From Prevotellaceae bacterium (GTDB taxonomy: Bacteria > Bacteroidota > Bacteroidia > Bacteroidales > UBA932), in contig JAIRMW010000038.1 in the NCBI GenBank assembly GCA_031258415.1, positions 1-38,070 of the forward strand: DNA of 38,070 nt. The letters are read 5' to 3'. A program made the translations under genes and the position numbers. Each line of letters begins with the position of its first letter. Positions within the stretch are counted from its first letter, which is position 1. This document shows, piece after piece, positions 10,469 through 20,694 of this stretch. Below the pieces are notes generated by a model. The model ran no database searches, was not told where the DNA came from, and worked only from the letters and a program-made list of their open reading frames with translations.

Positions 10469-11680
10469 ATGGATTTACAAACAATCAAACAACGCTTTAA
10501 TATTGTCGGAAATTCCTTGGAATTGAACCGCGCAATCGACGTAGCCCGGCAAGTAGCGCCTACCGATTTGTCGGTGCTGATTACCGGTGAGAGCGGGGTG
10601 GGTAAAGAAGTATTTTCCCAAATCATCCACCAGTACAGCAACCGGAAGCACGGGCTGTATATGGCCGTCAATTGCGGAGCTATTCCCGAAGGGACGATCG
10701 ATTCCGAACTGTTTGGGCATGAAAAAGGCTCGTTTACCGGGGCGCAGGAAATGCGCAAGGGGTATTTCGAGGCCGCCCACAACGGGACGGTCTTCCTCGA
10801 CGAGGTGGCCGACCTGCCACTCGCTACGCAAGTCCGGCTGTTGCGGGTGCTGGAGTCGGGCGAATTTTTGAAAGTGGGGTCATCGCAGACGCAAAAGACG
10901 AATGTGCGCGTGGTGGCGGCGACGAATGTCAACCTGCTGCAATCTATTCAAACCGGGCAGTTCCGCGAGGATTTATATTACCGCCTCAATACGGTACCGA
11001 TTCATATCCCCCCCCTGCGGGAAAGGCGCGACGATATTTATCTGCTTTTTCGGAAATTTGCCGTCGATTTTGCCGACCGGTTTCGGATGCCGTCGGTGCT
11101 GCTCTCCGAGTCTGCGCAGCGCCTGCTCGAAGATTATTACTGGCCGGGCAACATTCGTCAATTAAAAAATGTAGCGGAGCAATTGTCGGTGCTCGAAAAA
11201 AGCCGTCGTATCTCGGCCGAGACGCTGGCGCATTACCTGCCGGAACAGGCCGTCGTCAATTTGCCGACGCTTTACCGCCCTAAATCGTCGGACGCGGGTT
11301 TTGCTTCGGAACGCGATCTTATGTATAAAATTTTATTCGACCTTCGGCAGGATATGAACGACTTGAAACAGGTGGTACACGGGCTGGTGCACGGCGCGAT
11401 CGTTCCGCCGACGAACGTAACGGTGGTGCCGTCCGTCGATCCCAAGTCGGCGTCCTACAGCCCGCATTTCCCGGCCGCGGCGACCGAAGACATTACCGAC
11501 ACGGCTACCGACGAAACGCTTTCCATCCACGCAAAAGCGGCGGAGCTTATCCATAAGGCGCTGGAACGTCATCACGGGAAACGTAAGCTGGCGGCCAAAG
11601 AACTGGGCATCTCCGAGCGTACGCTGTACCGGAGAATTAAAGAATACGGACTGGACGAATCGGAATGGAAAGAGCAGTAA
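10469..11680 (+). CDS. Sigma-54-dependent transcriptional activator (AAA+, Fis HTH) without N-terminal sensor domain
   Basis: GESGVGKE Walker A, ELFGHEKGSFTGA, GTVFLDEV, FREDLYYRLNTVPI, C-terminal HHGKRKLAAKELGISERTLYRRIKEYGL. Start at MDLQTIKQRFNIVGN. Confidence 0.93.
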   Translation: MDLQTIKQRFNIVGNSLELNRAIDVARQVAPTDLSVLITGESGVGKEVFSQIIHQYSNRKHGLYMAVNCGAIPEGTIDSELFGHEKGSFTGAQEMRKGYFEAAHNGTVFLDEVADLPLATQVRLLRVLESGEFLKVGSSQTQKTNVRVVAATNVNLLQSIQTGQFREDLYYRLNTVPIHIPPLRERRDDIYLLFRKFAVDFADRFRMPSVLLSESAQRLLEDYYWPGNIRQLKNVAEQLSVLEKSRRISAETLAHYLPEQAVVNLPTLYRPKSSDAGFASERDLMYKILFDLRQDMNDLKQVVHGLVHGAIVPPTNVTVVPSVDPKSASYSPHFPAAATEDITDTATDETLSIHAKAAELIHKALERHHGKRKLAAKELGISERTLYRRIKEYGLDESEWKEQ

Positions 11681-12246
11681 CAACCCCCCGGAGCACGGCC
11701 TTCCATCGGCGTATCACGGAACCCGGCCTGCGCAGGCGTCGTCCCCTGCAAATCGCCTTGGCGGTGCTGGTGCTGGCGCTGGCCGCGACGGGCTGCCGCG
11801 GCGGCTATTCCTTTACCGGCGCTTCGCTCTCGCCCGATACGAAAAGTATTACGATCGACTATTTCCAGAACATGGCGCCGGTAGTCATGCCCACGTTGAG
11901 CAATACGTTTACCGAAACGCTGATAAGCAAATTCCGCCAACGAACGCGATTAACCTTTACGGACTTTGGCGGCGACCTGACGTTCGAGGGCGAAATTACC
12001 AATTACGACGTCCAGTCGATCGCGATACAGGCCAACGAACAGGCCGCCCAAAGCCGCTTGACAATAACCGTCAAAGTACGCTATACAAATGCGCAGGACG
12101 ATAAGCAGAACTTCGACCGGTCGTTCTCCGAATACGAAGATTTTAGCGCCTCGCTGTCGCTGGACGCGGTGCAGGACGACCTTATCCCGCGTATTGTGGA
12201 CAAACTGACCGAAAGTATTTTTAACGCATCCGTAGCAAACTGGTAA
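11665..12246 (+). CDS. lptE: LptE-family LPS assembly lipoprotein
   Basis: ATGCRGGYSFTGASLSPDTKSITIDYFQN...LSNTFTETLISKFRQRTRL; follows the sigma-54 gene and precedes secG as in Bacteroidales. Confidence 0.85.
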   Translation: MERAVTTPRSTAFHRRITEPGLRRRRPLQIALAVLVLALAATGCRGGYSFTGASLSPDTKSITIDYFQNMAPVVMPTLSNTFTETLISKFRQRTRLTFTDFGGDLTFEGEITNYDVQSIAIQANEQAAQSRLTITVKVRYTNAQDDKQNFDRSFSEYEDFSASLSLDAVQDDLIPRIVDKLTESIFNASVANW

Positions 12247-13163
12247 TGGACCCGAGCTCCTTTTATACGCTTTTAGCCTCCCCGAGGCCGACCGGCCACG
12301 ATACGGTGGCGGAATTGCAGGCGCTGACCAGCCGTTATCCGTGGTTTTCACTGGCGCACCAGTTACTGTATGAAACCCTGCTTCGCAATAACAGACAAAA
12401 CGCCGGCCATTATGCCGCTCTAGCCGGCGTGCATACCGTCGACCGGCCTCATTTCTACCTGCGACTCCAGCAACCCGCAGTCGCTCTTCCGTCGCCCGCC
12501 GAACCCGACGCAGACGACGCAGACGACGACATTATCGACTTCATAGACGATACGCCAATCGCGCCGCCGGTCGAGGAGGCCCAATCGTCGCCCGCAGCGC
12601 CGGACGAAACGGACAAAACGGATGAGGCAGGCGAAACAGGCGAAGCTCCGGCGCTCGCCGTAACGCCGGAAACAGAGGAAGCCGAGGAAACAGACGCGAC
12701 GCAGACCGTCCCGGAAACAACCCCCACGCGCCCCCCCGAACAGGAAACAGCCGAACAGGAAGCAGTCGAACAATCGCCGGAACCGACGGCCGGAGCCGCC
12801 TCTCCGTCGCTCCCCTCGAAGCCCGCCAGACCTTCCTTTTTCGTCGCCGGCGGCGAATACTTCGATGCGGCCGATTTCTCCGACATCGATTTAACCGACG
12901 ACGACCCGCTGTCGCAGTTTATTAAAGAGCAGCCGCGAATAAACCCGAATACGTCGCCCCTCTACTCGATCGACTGGGAAGACGCCCCCGAGAAACGCCG
13001 TCAGCCGATCGATTTCGTTACCGAAACGCTGGCTCAAATATATACCGAACAGCAACTGTACACCCTGGCGATTGAGACCTTTGAAAAATTAATTTTGCAA
13101 ATCCCGGAAAAAAACGCTTACTTTGCAGCCCAAATTAAAGAATTAAAGAAACACAATAAATAA
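12246..13163 (+). CDS. Conserved Bacteroidales hypothetical protein with acidic low-complexity centre
   Basis: Start overlaps lptE stop (TAATG). Glu/Thr/Ala-rich middle; C-terminal FVTETLAQIYTEQQLYTLAIETFEKLILQIPEKNAYFAAQIKEL resembles a TPR-like helical pair. Confidence 0.75.
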   Translation: MDPSSFYTLLASPRPTGHDTVAELQALTSRYPWFSLAHQLLYETLLRNNRQNAGHYAALAGVHTVDRPHFYLRLQQPAVALPSPAEPDADDADDDIIDFIDDTPIAPPVEEAQSSPAAPDETDKTDEAGETGEAPALAVTPETEEAEETDATQTVPETTPTRPPEQETAEQEAVEQSPEPTAGAASPSLPSKPARPSFFVAGGEYFDAADFSDIDLTDDDPLSQFIKEQPRINPNTSPLYSIDWEDAPEKRRQPIDFVTETLAQIYTEQQLYTLAIETFEKLILQIPEKNAYFAAQIKELKKHNK

Positions 13164-13169
13164 TACGAT

Positions 13170-13529
13170 ATGTATACGATTATAGCCATATTATTAATTT
13201 TAGCAAGTATTTTGCTCACGCTGGTAGTATTAGTACAAAATTCAAAAGGCGGCGGACTGGCAGCCAATTTTGCGGCCGGCAACACGGCCTTCGGCGTGCG
13301 TCAAACAGCCGATTTCTTGGAAAAAGCGACGTGGTCGTTGGCGGTGGCCGTACTGGTTCTTTCGTTGATGGCCACGATGTTTGTCCCTACGGGTACCGAC
13401 GGTCGGCGGTCGGCCGTACAACGGGAACTGGAACAAGTGCAACCCGGCCAGCCCGACTTTTCCAACCTTCCGGCGCCCGTGCAGCCGCAACCGGAAACGC
13501 CGCAAATACCGGAGTCCTCTACACCGTAA
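13170..13529 (+). CDS. secG: Preprotein translocase subunit SecG
   Basis: MYTIIAILLILASILLTLVVLVQNSKGGGLAANFA...FGVRQTADFLEKATW. Confidence 0.93.
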   Translation: MYTIIAILLILASILLTLVVLVQNSKGGGLAANFAAGNTAFGVRQTADFLEKATWSLAVAVLVLSLMATMFVPTGTDGRRSAVQRELEQVQPGQPDFSNLPAPVQPQPETPQIPESSTP

Positions 13530-13561
13530 CCAATCTGTACTTGATATAGACATTCGCAATG

Positions 13562-13595
13562 AAAGGGAGTTGACGTTGACCAGCTCCCTTTTTTG
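13562..13595 (+). terminator. Rho-independent terminator after secG
   Basis: AAAGGGAG-TTGACGTTGACCAG-CTCCCTTTTTT stem-loop followed by a T-tract. Confidence 0.8.
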
Positions 13596-13646
13596 CTTTT
13601 AGCATACCGTCCGTAGCCGTTGTTTCATGATCCTGTGGACGTATTT

Positions 13647-14684
13647 TCAGGCGTCCGCCTCATCCTTCTTCCAGCCCTGCGCACGCAGTTCTACCGCCTG
13701 ATTGTCGGGAGTAATCAGGAAGGCTCCCTCCGAGGCGTCGCACAGATGGCCGATAATGTCTACGTTTTGCAAGTCCTTTCGGAGCGTGTCGTAGGAGGAA
13801 AGCGGCACGGTAAAAAGCAACTCGTAGTCGTCGCCTCCATGGAGCGCCGCCGTAACCGCATCGATCTGTATTTCGTCGGCCATACGGAAGGTCTCCGCCG
13901 CAATCGGCAACCGTTCCAGATAGATGCGTGCCCCACATTGCGACTGCCTGCACAGGTGCAGCACCTCCGACGCCAGTCCGTCGCTCACGTCGATCATAGC
14001 CGTCGGCCTTAGATTGATGGCGGCCATTGCATCGATAATATCTTTTCGCGCTTCGGGCTTCAGGTAGCGCTCAAGGATGTATTCAAATCCTTGGAACTGC
14101 GGTTGCTTGCGACTATGGCCCTCAAATACCCGTTTTTCGCGCTCCAGCAACTGCAATCCCATGTAGGCTGCGCCAAGATTACCTGTCAGGCACAGCAAAT
14201 CTGTTTTTTTCCCGCCCGATCGATAGACTATTTTGTCGTGCGGCGCTTCGCCAATAACGGTAATGCCAATCGTCATGCCGGTCATCGACGGGGCGGTGTC
14301 GCCGCCTACGAGATCAAGCCCATATCGCGCACAGGCCGCTTTGACGCCGGCATAGATCGCCTCTAAATCCTCCACAAAAAAACGCTTCGATACCCCGATC
14401 GACAGCAGGATTTGACGCGGGGTAGCGTTCATGGCATAAATATCGCTGATCCCCGCCACCACCGTTTTATATCCTAAATGCTTCAGCGGGGTATACGTCA
14501 GATCGAAATGGACGCCTTCGAGCCATAATTCGGTCGACACAAGCGTCTCCGCCTGCTCGTAGCGAACGACCGCCGCATCGTCGCCAATGCCTTTGACGGT
14601 CGATGGTTGAGCGCATTCAACGAGCGTTGCCAGACGTTCAATCAGATTAAATTCGCCCAACGAGGCTATATCGGTTTTTTGCAT
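13647..14684 (-). CDS. thiL: Thiamine-monophosphate kinase
   Basis: GEFNLIERLATL...VKGIGDDAAVV...VSTELWLEGVHFD...GISDIYAMNATPRQILLSIGV...LVGGDTAPS...MIDVSDGLASEVLHL. Alternative start 14702. Confidence 0.94.
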   Translation of the reverse strand: MQKTDIASLGEFNLIERLATLVECAQPSTVKGIGDDAAVVRYEQAETLVSTELWLEGVHFDLTYTPLKHLGYKTVVAGISDIYAMNATPRQILLSIGVSKRFFVEDLEAIYAGVKAACARYGLDLVGGDTAPSMTGMTIGITVIGEAPHDKIVYRSGGKKTDLLCLTGNLGAAYMGLQLLEREKRVFEGHSRKQPQFQGFEYILERYLKPEARKDIIDAMAAINLRPTAMIDVSDGLASEVLHLCRQSQCGARIYLERLPIAAETFRMADEIQIDAVTAALHGGDDYELLFTVPLSSYDTLRKDLQNVDIIGHLCDASEGAFLITPDNQAVELRAQGWKKDEADA

Positions 14685-14714
14685 GGCCGCATTTTTATGC
14701 ACAAGACTGTTTTT

Positions 14715-16343
14715 TTATTTTCTTTCCGGTTCGTTATTCATCAACAGGCTCACCGCTTTTTCCAGCGTACTGTCAATTTCCGCAATCATCATGTAGTAGG
14801 CCTGATTTTCCATCGGGGTGTTCCGTCCGATGTAGGCACGCAGGTGCACGTCGATGATATGGCGGCATTCTTCCCATTCGGTATCGGTGGCAACCAAGCC
14901 CATATCTGCGGCGTACCGGCGGAACAGCGCATCGAAACGATAGTTGGAAAAATAGATAGTCAGTTTATTGAGGCTCTGTATGGCGTTGAGTTCTTTGCGG
15001 TGCTGATCGACAAATTGCAACGCAAACAGATATATCAGGTTTCTACGGTTGATGGTGAGAAACCATGCATTCACGCCGGTTGTATCAATGGGCACAAATA
15101 CGTCGGGCATAATGCCGCCCCCGCCATACACCACCTTTCCTTGCGGGGTATAGAAGCGCTCGCCGCTCATTTTGGCGCTGTCCGACGTACTCATTTCGCC
15201 GTTTTTATAGCGGTCAATCAATTCATGTTCGTAGGCCTGCCGGTTGTCTTTCGTGTAGGGTTTCTGGATCAAGCGTCCGGTGGGCGTGTAGTAGCGGGCT
15301 ACCGATATTCGCAGGCCGGAGTTGTCGCTGAAGAACACCGGCTCCTGCACCAGCCCTTTCCCGAATGACCGTCGTCCGACAATCACTCCCCGGTCGTTGT
15401 CCTGAATGGCGCCGGCCATTATTTCGCTGGCCGATGCGCTGTTTTCGTCAATCAGTACGGCGATGCGGACGTCGCGGCACTGGCCGTCGCCGGTGGCTCT
15501 GTAGTCGTTGCGCCGGCGTACGCGGCCTTCGGTATACACAATCAGGTTGTCCTGTTCGAGGAACTCGTTGGCTATTTCAAACGATTGTTCGAGCAGGCCG
15601 CCGCTGTTGCCTCGCAGGTCGAACACGAGGCTTCGCATGCCTTCTTTTCGCAGGAGCGTTACGGCCTCCAGAAATTCCTTGTGCGTCGTTTTTGAGAATT
15701 TCGACAGTTTGATATAGCCGACTTCCTCGTTGATCATATAGGCCGCCTCTACGCTTTTGACCGGGACTTTGTCGCGTATCACCGTAATCGGCACCAAACG
15801 TTCTTCGCCGTGGCGGGCAATGCCTAACCGGGCTTTCGTTCCCCGCCGTCCCCGCAGTATTTTGACAACGACGTTCTGGCTCAGTTGCTGGCCGGCGATC
15901 AGCGAATCATTGACCGTAACGATGCGGTCGCCGGGCTGAATACCGGCGCGTTCGGACGGGCCTCCGGCGATGACGCTCATCACCACCACCGTGTCGTTTG
16001 GCATGTTAAACGTAACGCCGATGCCGTCAAAATTTCCTTCGATCGACTCGTTGGCCTGCGCCATGTCTTCGGCGGAAATATAGTCGGAATGAGGGTCTAA
16101 CTTTTCCATGATAAGCGGAAGCGTGCTCTCAATTAATTCCGGCACATTGACGGTATCCACATAGTGGCTCTGAATTTGTTGGATAACTAATTCCAGCTTA
16201 CTCAGTTCTTTCGACGTGTCGATGGGCAGCGTATGGGGTCTGATGGCCGTACGCTGGCCGATATAGACGCCGACCAGTAAAAACAGGAGCATTAGAATCC
16301 ATTGTAAGAACGGTTTTCGTGGCGTGGGTTGAACGGTATTCAT
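14715..16343 (-). CDS. S41-family C-terminal processing protease (PDZ plus tail-specific protease)
   Basis: N-terminal TM, PDZ (GIGVTFNMPNDTVVVMSVIAGGPSERAGIQPGDRIV), DENSASASEIMAGAIQDNDRGVIVGRRSFGKGLVQ. Alternative start 16358. Confidence 0.93.
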   Translation of the reverse strand: MNTVQPTPRKPFLQWILMLLFLLVGVYIGQRTAIRPHTLPIDTSKELSKLELVIQQIQSHYVDTVNVPELIESTLPLIMEKLDPHSDYISAEDMAQANESIEGNFDGIGVTFNMPNDTVVVMSVIAGGPSERAGIQPGDRIVTVNDSLIAGQQLSQNVVVKILRGRRGTKARLGIARHGEERLVPITVIRDKVPVKSVEAAYMINEEVGYIKLSKFSKTTHKEFLEAVTLLRKEGMRSLVFDLRGNSGGLLEQSFEIANEFLEQDNLIVYTEGRVRRRNDYRATGDGQCRDVRIAVLIDENSASASEIMAGAIQDNDRGVIVGRRSFGKGLVQEPVFFSDNSGLRISVARYYTPTGRLIQKPYTKDNRQAYEHELIDRYKNGEMSTSDSAKMSGERFYTPQGKVVYGGGGIMPDVFVPIDTTGVNAWFLTINRRNLIYLFALQFVDQHRKELNAIQSLNKLTIYFSNYRFDALFRRYAADMGLVATDTEWEECRHIIDVHLRAYIGRNTPMENQAYYMMIAEIDSTLEKAVSLLMNNEPERK

Positions 16344-16347
16344 AACA

Positions 16348-16842
16348 TTATATTTCATCGAATTTAATATATAACACAGAGACGCCGGCTCGCCGGAGCA
16401 GTTCCAGCCCGTCGTCGTGATGGTATTCGCTGCAATAGACCACCCGCCGGATGCCTGCCTGAATAATCAGTTTGGCGCATTCCATGCAGGGGGCGGCGGT
16501 AACGTACAGGGTGGCGCCTTCGCTGCTGTTGTTGGATCTGGCGACTTTCGTAATGGCGTTGGCTTCTGCGTGCAGCACATAGGGTTTGGTATGCCCGGTT
16601 TCATCCTCACAGCGGTTTTCAAAGCCGGCGGGCGTGCCGTTGTAGCCGTCGGAAATAATCATGCGTTCCTTGACGATGAGCGCGCCTACCTGCCGACGCC
16701 GGCAATAGGAGTTTTCAGCCCATACGCTCGCCATTTTCAGGTAGCGTTTGTCGAACTGCAGTTGTTTGGCTTCGTTGGAGACGGCGTCCGGCAGGGGCGC
16801 TACAGGGATGGAACCTTCGGTATTCATTTTCTTTAACAACAC
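16348..16842 (-). CDS. Deoxycytidylate (dCMP) deaminase
   Basis: CRRRQVGALIVKERMIISDGYNGTPAGFENRCED...VLHAEANAI...TAAPCMECAKLIIQAGIRRVVY. Confidence 0.93.
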   Translation of the reverse strand: MLLKKMNTEGSIPVAPLPDAVSNEAKQLQFDKRYLKMASVWAENSYCRRRQVGALIVKERMIISDGYNGTPAGFENRCEDETGHTKPYVLHAEANAITKVARSNNSSEGATLYVTAAPCMECAKLIIQAGIRRVVYCSEYHHDDGLELLRRAGVSVLYIKFDEI

Positions 16843-16851
16843 AATGGGGGA

Positions 16852-18507
16852 TTATTTTGGCAACTGGTACAAAAAGCGTTTGATGCTCTTTTTCGGCGTT
16901 TTCTCAAATTCCTCCGGACGGATTTTGACGGACGCCAGTTGCGAATAGGCCGGCAATTCTTCGTTGACCTTCACCCGTATGTCTTCCATCAGCTGGTGCA
17001 GTTCCTGATCGCGGATGCCGTCGGTTTCGGCGGCGGCGTGGTCGGGGAAAATCAACGCTACCAGCTTGCCGTCCTGCTCCAGTACCAGCGATTCGACGAC
17101 ATAGGGTTTGTTGTTGATGTAGTCTTCGATTTCTTCCGGGTAGATATTCTGTCCGGAAGGACCCAATATCATGCTTTTACAGCGTCCGCGAATGTAGAGG
17201 TAGCCGTCCCTGTCCATGACGCCGACGTCGCCGGTACGCAGCCAGCCGTCGTCGGTCAGGGCTTCGCGCGTGGCGGCCTCGTTGTGGTAGTAGCCGATAA
17301 ACACGTTGTCGCCCCGTACCAGTATTTCGCCGGCGATGGTAGCCGGATCGGGCGAATCGACTTTCACTTCCATGCGCGGCGTAGCTTTGCCGCACGAGTA
17401 CAGCGGCGTTTTGCTGTAGTCTTCATACGTGATAATCGGCCCGCATTCCGTCATGCCATAGCCGACGGTGTAGCGGAAGCCGATTTGTTTGAAAAACATT
17501 TCGGCTTCGCGGTTAAACGCCGCGCCGCCGATAATCACTTCGACAAACTGGTTTCCGAACACGTTGTTAAGCGCCGTCAGGAATTTCTTTTTCACCGACT
17601 GCTCAATGATCGGCAACTTCAGCAGCATCTTTACCGACATTTTTTCCAGCAGCGGCTGCAACTGTTTCTTATAAATCTTCTCAATAATCAGCGGCACGGA
17701 TATAATGAGCGTCGGTTTGATTTGCTCAAACGCCTCCATGATGACTTTCGGCGTCGGCATCCGGGTTAGGAAATGCACGTGCATCCCTATGGACGTTTCG
17801 TAAAGAAACTCGAACATCAGGCCATACATGTGCGCCATCGGCAACATCGACACCACCGTCGCCTGATTGTTCAGTTGAGGCAGCGCTTCCTGTGCAAACA
17901 GCAGGTTGGACAACAGACTGCGATAGGGCAGCATGACGCCCTTCGACATCCCCGTTGTCCCCGACGTGTAGTTAATCACGGCCAGCTCGTCAGGTTTGTC
18001 GTGATGATAGGCAATATGCTCCGGTCGGAAGTTTTTCGGGTATTTTTTCCCGAACCGTTCGTTCAACCGCTCCCGCGCAATGCGTAGCGATTCGTCCTTG
18101 CAAAACAGGATCGAGAAATCCAGCAGCGAAATAATGGCGTCCAGATTGGGCATCGCCCGCTCGTTCAGGTTTTCCCATACCAGATCGCCCACAAACAGCA
18201 GCCGTGCGTCCGAATGATTGACGATGTGGTGCACATTGTCCGGTTTGAACTCGTGCAAAATCGGCACCACCACCGCCCCATAGGTTATCGTGGCCATAAA
18301 CGCCACTCCCCAATTCGCTTGGTTGCGCCCGCACAGCGCGATCTTGTCGCCCTTGCGCAGGTTGCACTCCTCGAAAATAATGTGCATCTTCGCAATGCGC
18401 CGCGCCACATCTTTATAATGCAGCGTGGTGCCCTTGTAGTCCGACAGCGCCGGACGATCCCAGTTATCTTTGAAACTCTGCTCAAAACAAGTAATAAAAC
18501 TGTCCAT
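16852..18507 (-). CDS. Long-chain acyl-CoA synthetase (AMP-binding enzyme)
   Basis: INYTSGTTGMSKGVMLPYR, YGMTECGPIITYED, WLRTGDVGVMDRDGYLYIRGRCKSMI. Confidence 0.93.
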   Translation of the reverse strand: MDSFITCFEQSFKDNWDRPALSDYKGTTLHYKDVARRIAKMHIIFEECNLRKGDKIALCGRNQANWGVAFMATITYGAVVVPILHEFKPDNVHHIVNHSDARLLFVGDLVWENLNERAMPNLDAIISLLDFSILFCKDESLRIARERLNERFGKKYPKNFRPEHIAYHHDKPDELAVINYTSGTTGMSKGVMLPYRSLLSNLLFAQEALPQLNNQATVVSMLPMAHMYGLMFEFLYETSIGMHVHFLTRMPTPKVIMEAFEQIKPTLIISVPLIIEKIYKKQLQPLLEKMSVKMLLKLPIIEQSVKKKFLTALNNVFGNQFVEVIIGGAAFNREAEMFFKQIGFRYTVGYGMTECGPIITYEDYSKTPLYSCGKATPRMEVKVDSPDPATIAGEILVRGDNVFIGYYHNEAATREALTDDGWLRTGDVGVMDRDGYLYIRGRCKSMILGPSGQNIYPEEIEDYINNKPYVVESLVLEQDGKLVALIFPDHAAAETDGIRDQELHQLMEDIRVKVNEELPAYSQLASVKIRPEEFEKTPKKSIKRFLYQLPK

Positions 18508-18603
18508 AACGTAGTTAATATGATTAATTGTGTTTACTATTCTTTACTAACATTGACGCCTTCTCTCCGGCTTTATTTTCTTTTCTTTCTTTATCCTTCC
18601 TCA

Positions 18604-20433
18604 TTACTCAAACGTCTGCATTTCGCACAGGCGCTTATACACCCCCTGCTGCGCGATTAATTCCGCATGGGCGCCCTGTTCTACTATTTCCCCTTTTTGC
18701 AATACCACAATCAGGTCGGCATGTTGGATCGTCGACAGGCGGTGAGCGATCACAATCGACGTTCGGTTTTGCATCAGCCTTGCGAGGGCGTCCTGCACCA
18801 GCCGTTCGCTTTCCGTATCGAGCGCCGAGGTGGCTTCGTCGAGGATTAAAATCGGCGGGTTCTTCAGTACCGCGCGGGCGATGGAAATACGCTGGCGCTG
18901 GCCGCCGGAAAGCTTGCAGCCACGGTCGCCTATATTCGAGCGGTAACCGTCGGGCATTTGCATAATAAATTCGTGGGCGTTTGCAATTTTGGCCGCATTG
19001 ATCACGGCTTCCTCCCGCATATTTTCGCTACCAAAGGCAATATTGTTAAATACCGTATCGTTAAAAAGAATGGCCTCCTGCGTTACCACGCCCATCAACC
19101 CGATCAGGTCGTGCGGGTCGTAGTTTTTGATGTTGACGCCGTCGAGCCGGATTTCGCCGTCCGTAACGTCGTAAAAGCGGGGCAGCAAATCGACCATCGT
19201 GGTTTTCCCCGCGCCCGACTGCCCTACAAGGGCTACCATCTGGCCTTTCTTTACGGTCAGGTTGATGTGATGCAGCACCGGCTCGCTTTGGTAGGCAAAA
19301 CATACATCACGGTATTCGATACGGTCGTTAAATGCGCTTACGGCCATCGGGTTTTCGCTTTTCCGAATGGTTACAGGCATGTCGAGAATGCCGAACACCC
19401 GTTCGCCGGAAACCAGCCCACGCTGAATAAGGGCGTAGGCGTGCGCCACCGACCGCGCCGGTTCCAACAGTTGATAGTAGAACAGCCAATAGCCCATAAA
19501 AGCGCCGATAGTCATATCAAGGCGACCGTTTTCAACCATCCAGCCTCCGTAGAAAAAGATGGCCATCCCGACGAAGATGCCGAGAAATTCCGACAGGGGC
19601 GAGGCTAATTCCAGACGGTTGAACGTTTTTTTTGAGATCGCGCGGTGGGCGCTGTTGGTTTCTTCCATCCGGCGGCGCACATACCGTTGGGCATTGAAGG
19701 CTTTCACGATGCGGATGCCGGAAATCGTTTCTTCAAACTGCGAGACAATACGCGCGATTAGCGCCTGCGCTTCGCCGGAACTCCGGCGAAGTTTCCGGCC
19801 GACTTTACTGATAAAATAGAACGACACGGGGAGGGCTAACAGCGTTATCAGGGTTAATTCGGTAGACATGTAAAACAGGACGCATAAATTCCCCACCACT
19901 AATAACGGTTCGCGAAGGATAATGTGAAACGAGCTGGCGACTCCGTTTTGCACTTCGGTTACGTCGTTGGATATGCTGGACAGGATTTCGCCTTTCCGCT
20001 GATTGTTGAAAAAACCGACGTCCAACCGCGTGATTTTTTCATACAACGCGCTGCGTATGCGCTGCATGACCGATGTGCGCATCCCGACTAATATTCGTTG
20101 GGAATAGTATTTGCAAAAATTAGCCAGCAGCGAGGCGACAATCAGGGATACGCATACAAAACCCAACGCTCCTACCACGCCATAGTGGGTTACAAAGGAA
20201 TAGAGATAGTACGAAAACAGCGCTTTGAAATAGTCGATACTAATGGAAAAGGTCGGCCATTCGACTGCGGCGCTTACCGTTTCTTTGCTGAAGATAACAT
20301 CGATCAACGGGATGATAAGGACAAAATTCAGGATGCCGAAAATCAGACCAAGGAGGCTTGTGATTATATATTTGGGCCAGTAGCGGCTATAGGGTTTGGC
20401 AAAGGCCAGTATGCGGAGAAATGTCTTTATCAT
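18604..20433 (-). CDS. MsbA-like ABC transporter (permease plus ATP-binding)
   Basis: ABC-type TM domain; VALVGQSGAGKTTMVDLLPRFYD, LSGGQRQRISIARAVLKNPPILILDEATSALD. Start set at MIKTFLRILAFAKPY; the ORF-track extension to 20655 overlaps the next gene. Confidence 0.94.
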   Translation of the reverse strand: MIKTFLRILAFAKPYSRYWPKYIITSLLGLIFGILNFVLIIPLIDVIFSKETVSAAVEWPTFSISIDYFKALFSYYLYSFVTHYGVVGALGFVCVSLIVASLLANFCKYYSQRILVGMRTSVMQRIRSALYEKITRLDVGFFNNQRKGEILSSISNDVTEVQNGVASSFHIILREPLLVVGNLCVLFYMSTELTLITLLALPVSFYFISKVGRKLRRSSGEAQALIARIVSQFEETISGIRIVKAFNAQRYVRRRMEETNSAHRAISKKTFNRLELASPLSEFLGIFVGMAIFFYGGWMVENGRLDMTIGAFMGYWLFYYQLLEPARSVAHAYALIQRGLVSGERVFGILDMPVTIRKSENPMAVSAFNDRIEYRDVCFAYQSEPVLHHINLTVKKGQMVALVGQSGAGKTTMVDLLPRFYDVTDGEIRLDGVNIKNYDPHDLIGLMGVVTQEAILFNDTVFNNIAFGSENMREEAVINAAKIANAHEFIMQMPDGYRSNIGDRGCKLSGGQRQRISIARAVLKNPPILILDEATSALDTESERLVQDALARLMQNRTSIVIAHRLSTIQHADLIVVLQKGEIVEQGAHAELIAQQGVYKRLCEMQTFE

Positions 20434-20462
20434 AATGTACGATTGGTGGGTTAGGCATCGCG

Positions 20463-20693
20463 TTAATCGTTTTGTTTTATTTCTTCGTAATCTACGTATT
20501 CGCCTATGGTCTCGTCTACTTTTTTTCGTATCCGGGGCGGTTGCGAGGGGCGGTTGGCTGCGTGGTCGTTGCCGGACAGGTAGTCTTCCATCCGCTTGCG
20601 GGCGCGGCGCATCATCCAGCCGAAGACGAGCCGAGGAAGACCCGGCATCAGCCACAGCGCTATCATGATTAGGAGTACAACTAACAGTTCCAT
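20463..20693 (-). CDS. DUF4834-like small membrane protein
   Basis: 76 aa: MELLVVLLIMIALWLMPGLPRLVFGWMMRRARKRMEDYL...; operonic position. Confidence 0.65.
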   Translation of the reverse strand: MELLVVLLIMIALWLMPGLPRLVFGWMMRRARKRMEDYLSGNDHAANRPSQPPRIRKKVDETIGEYVDYEEIKQND

Positions 20694-20694
20694 A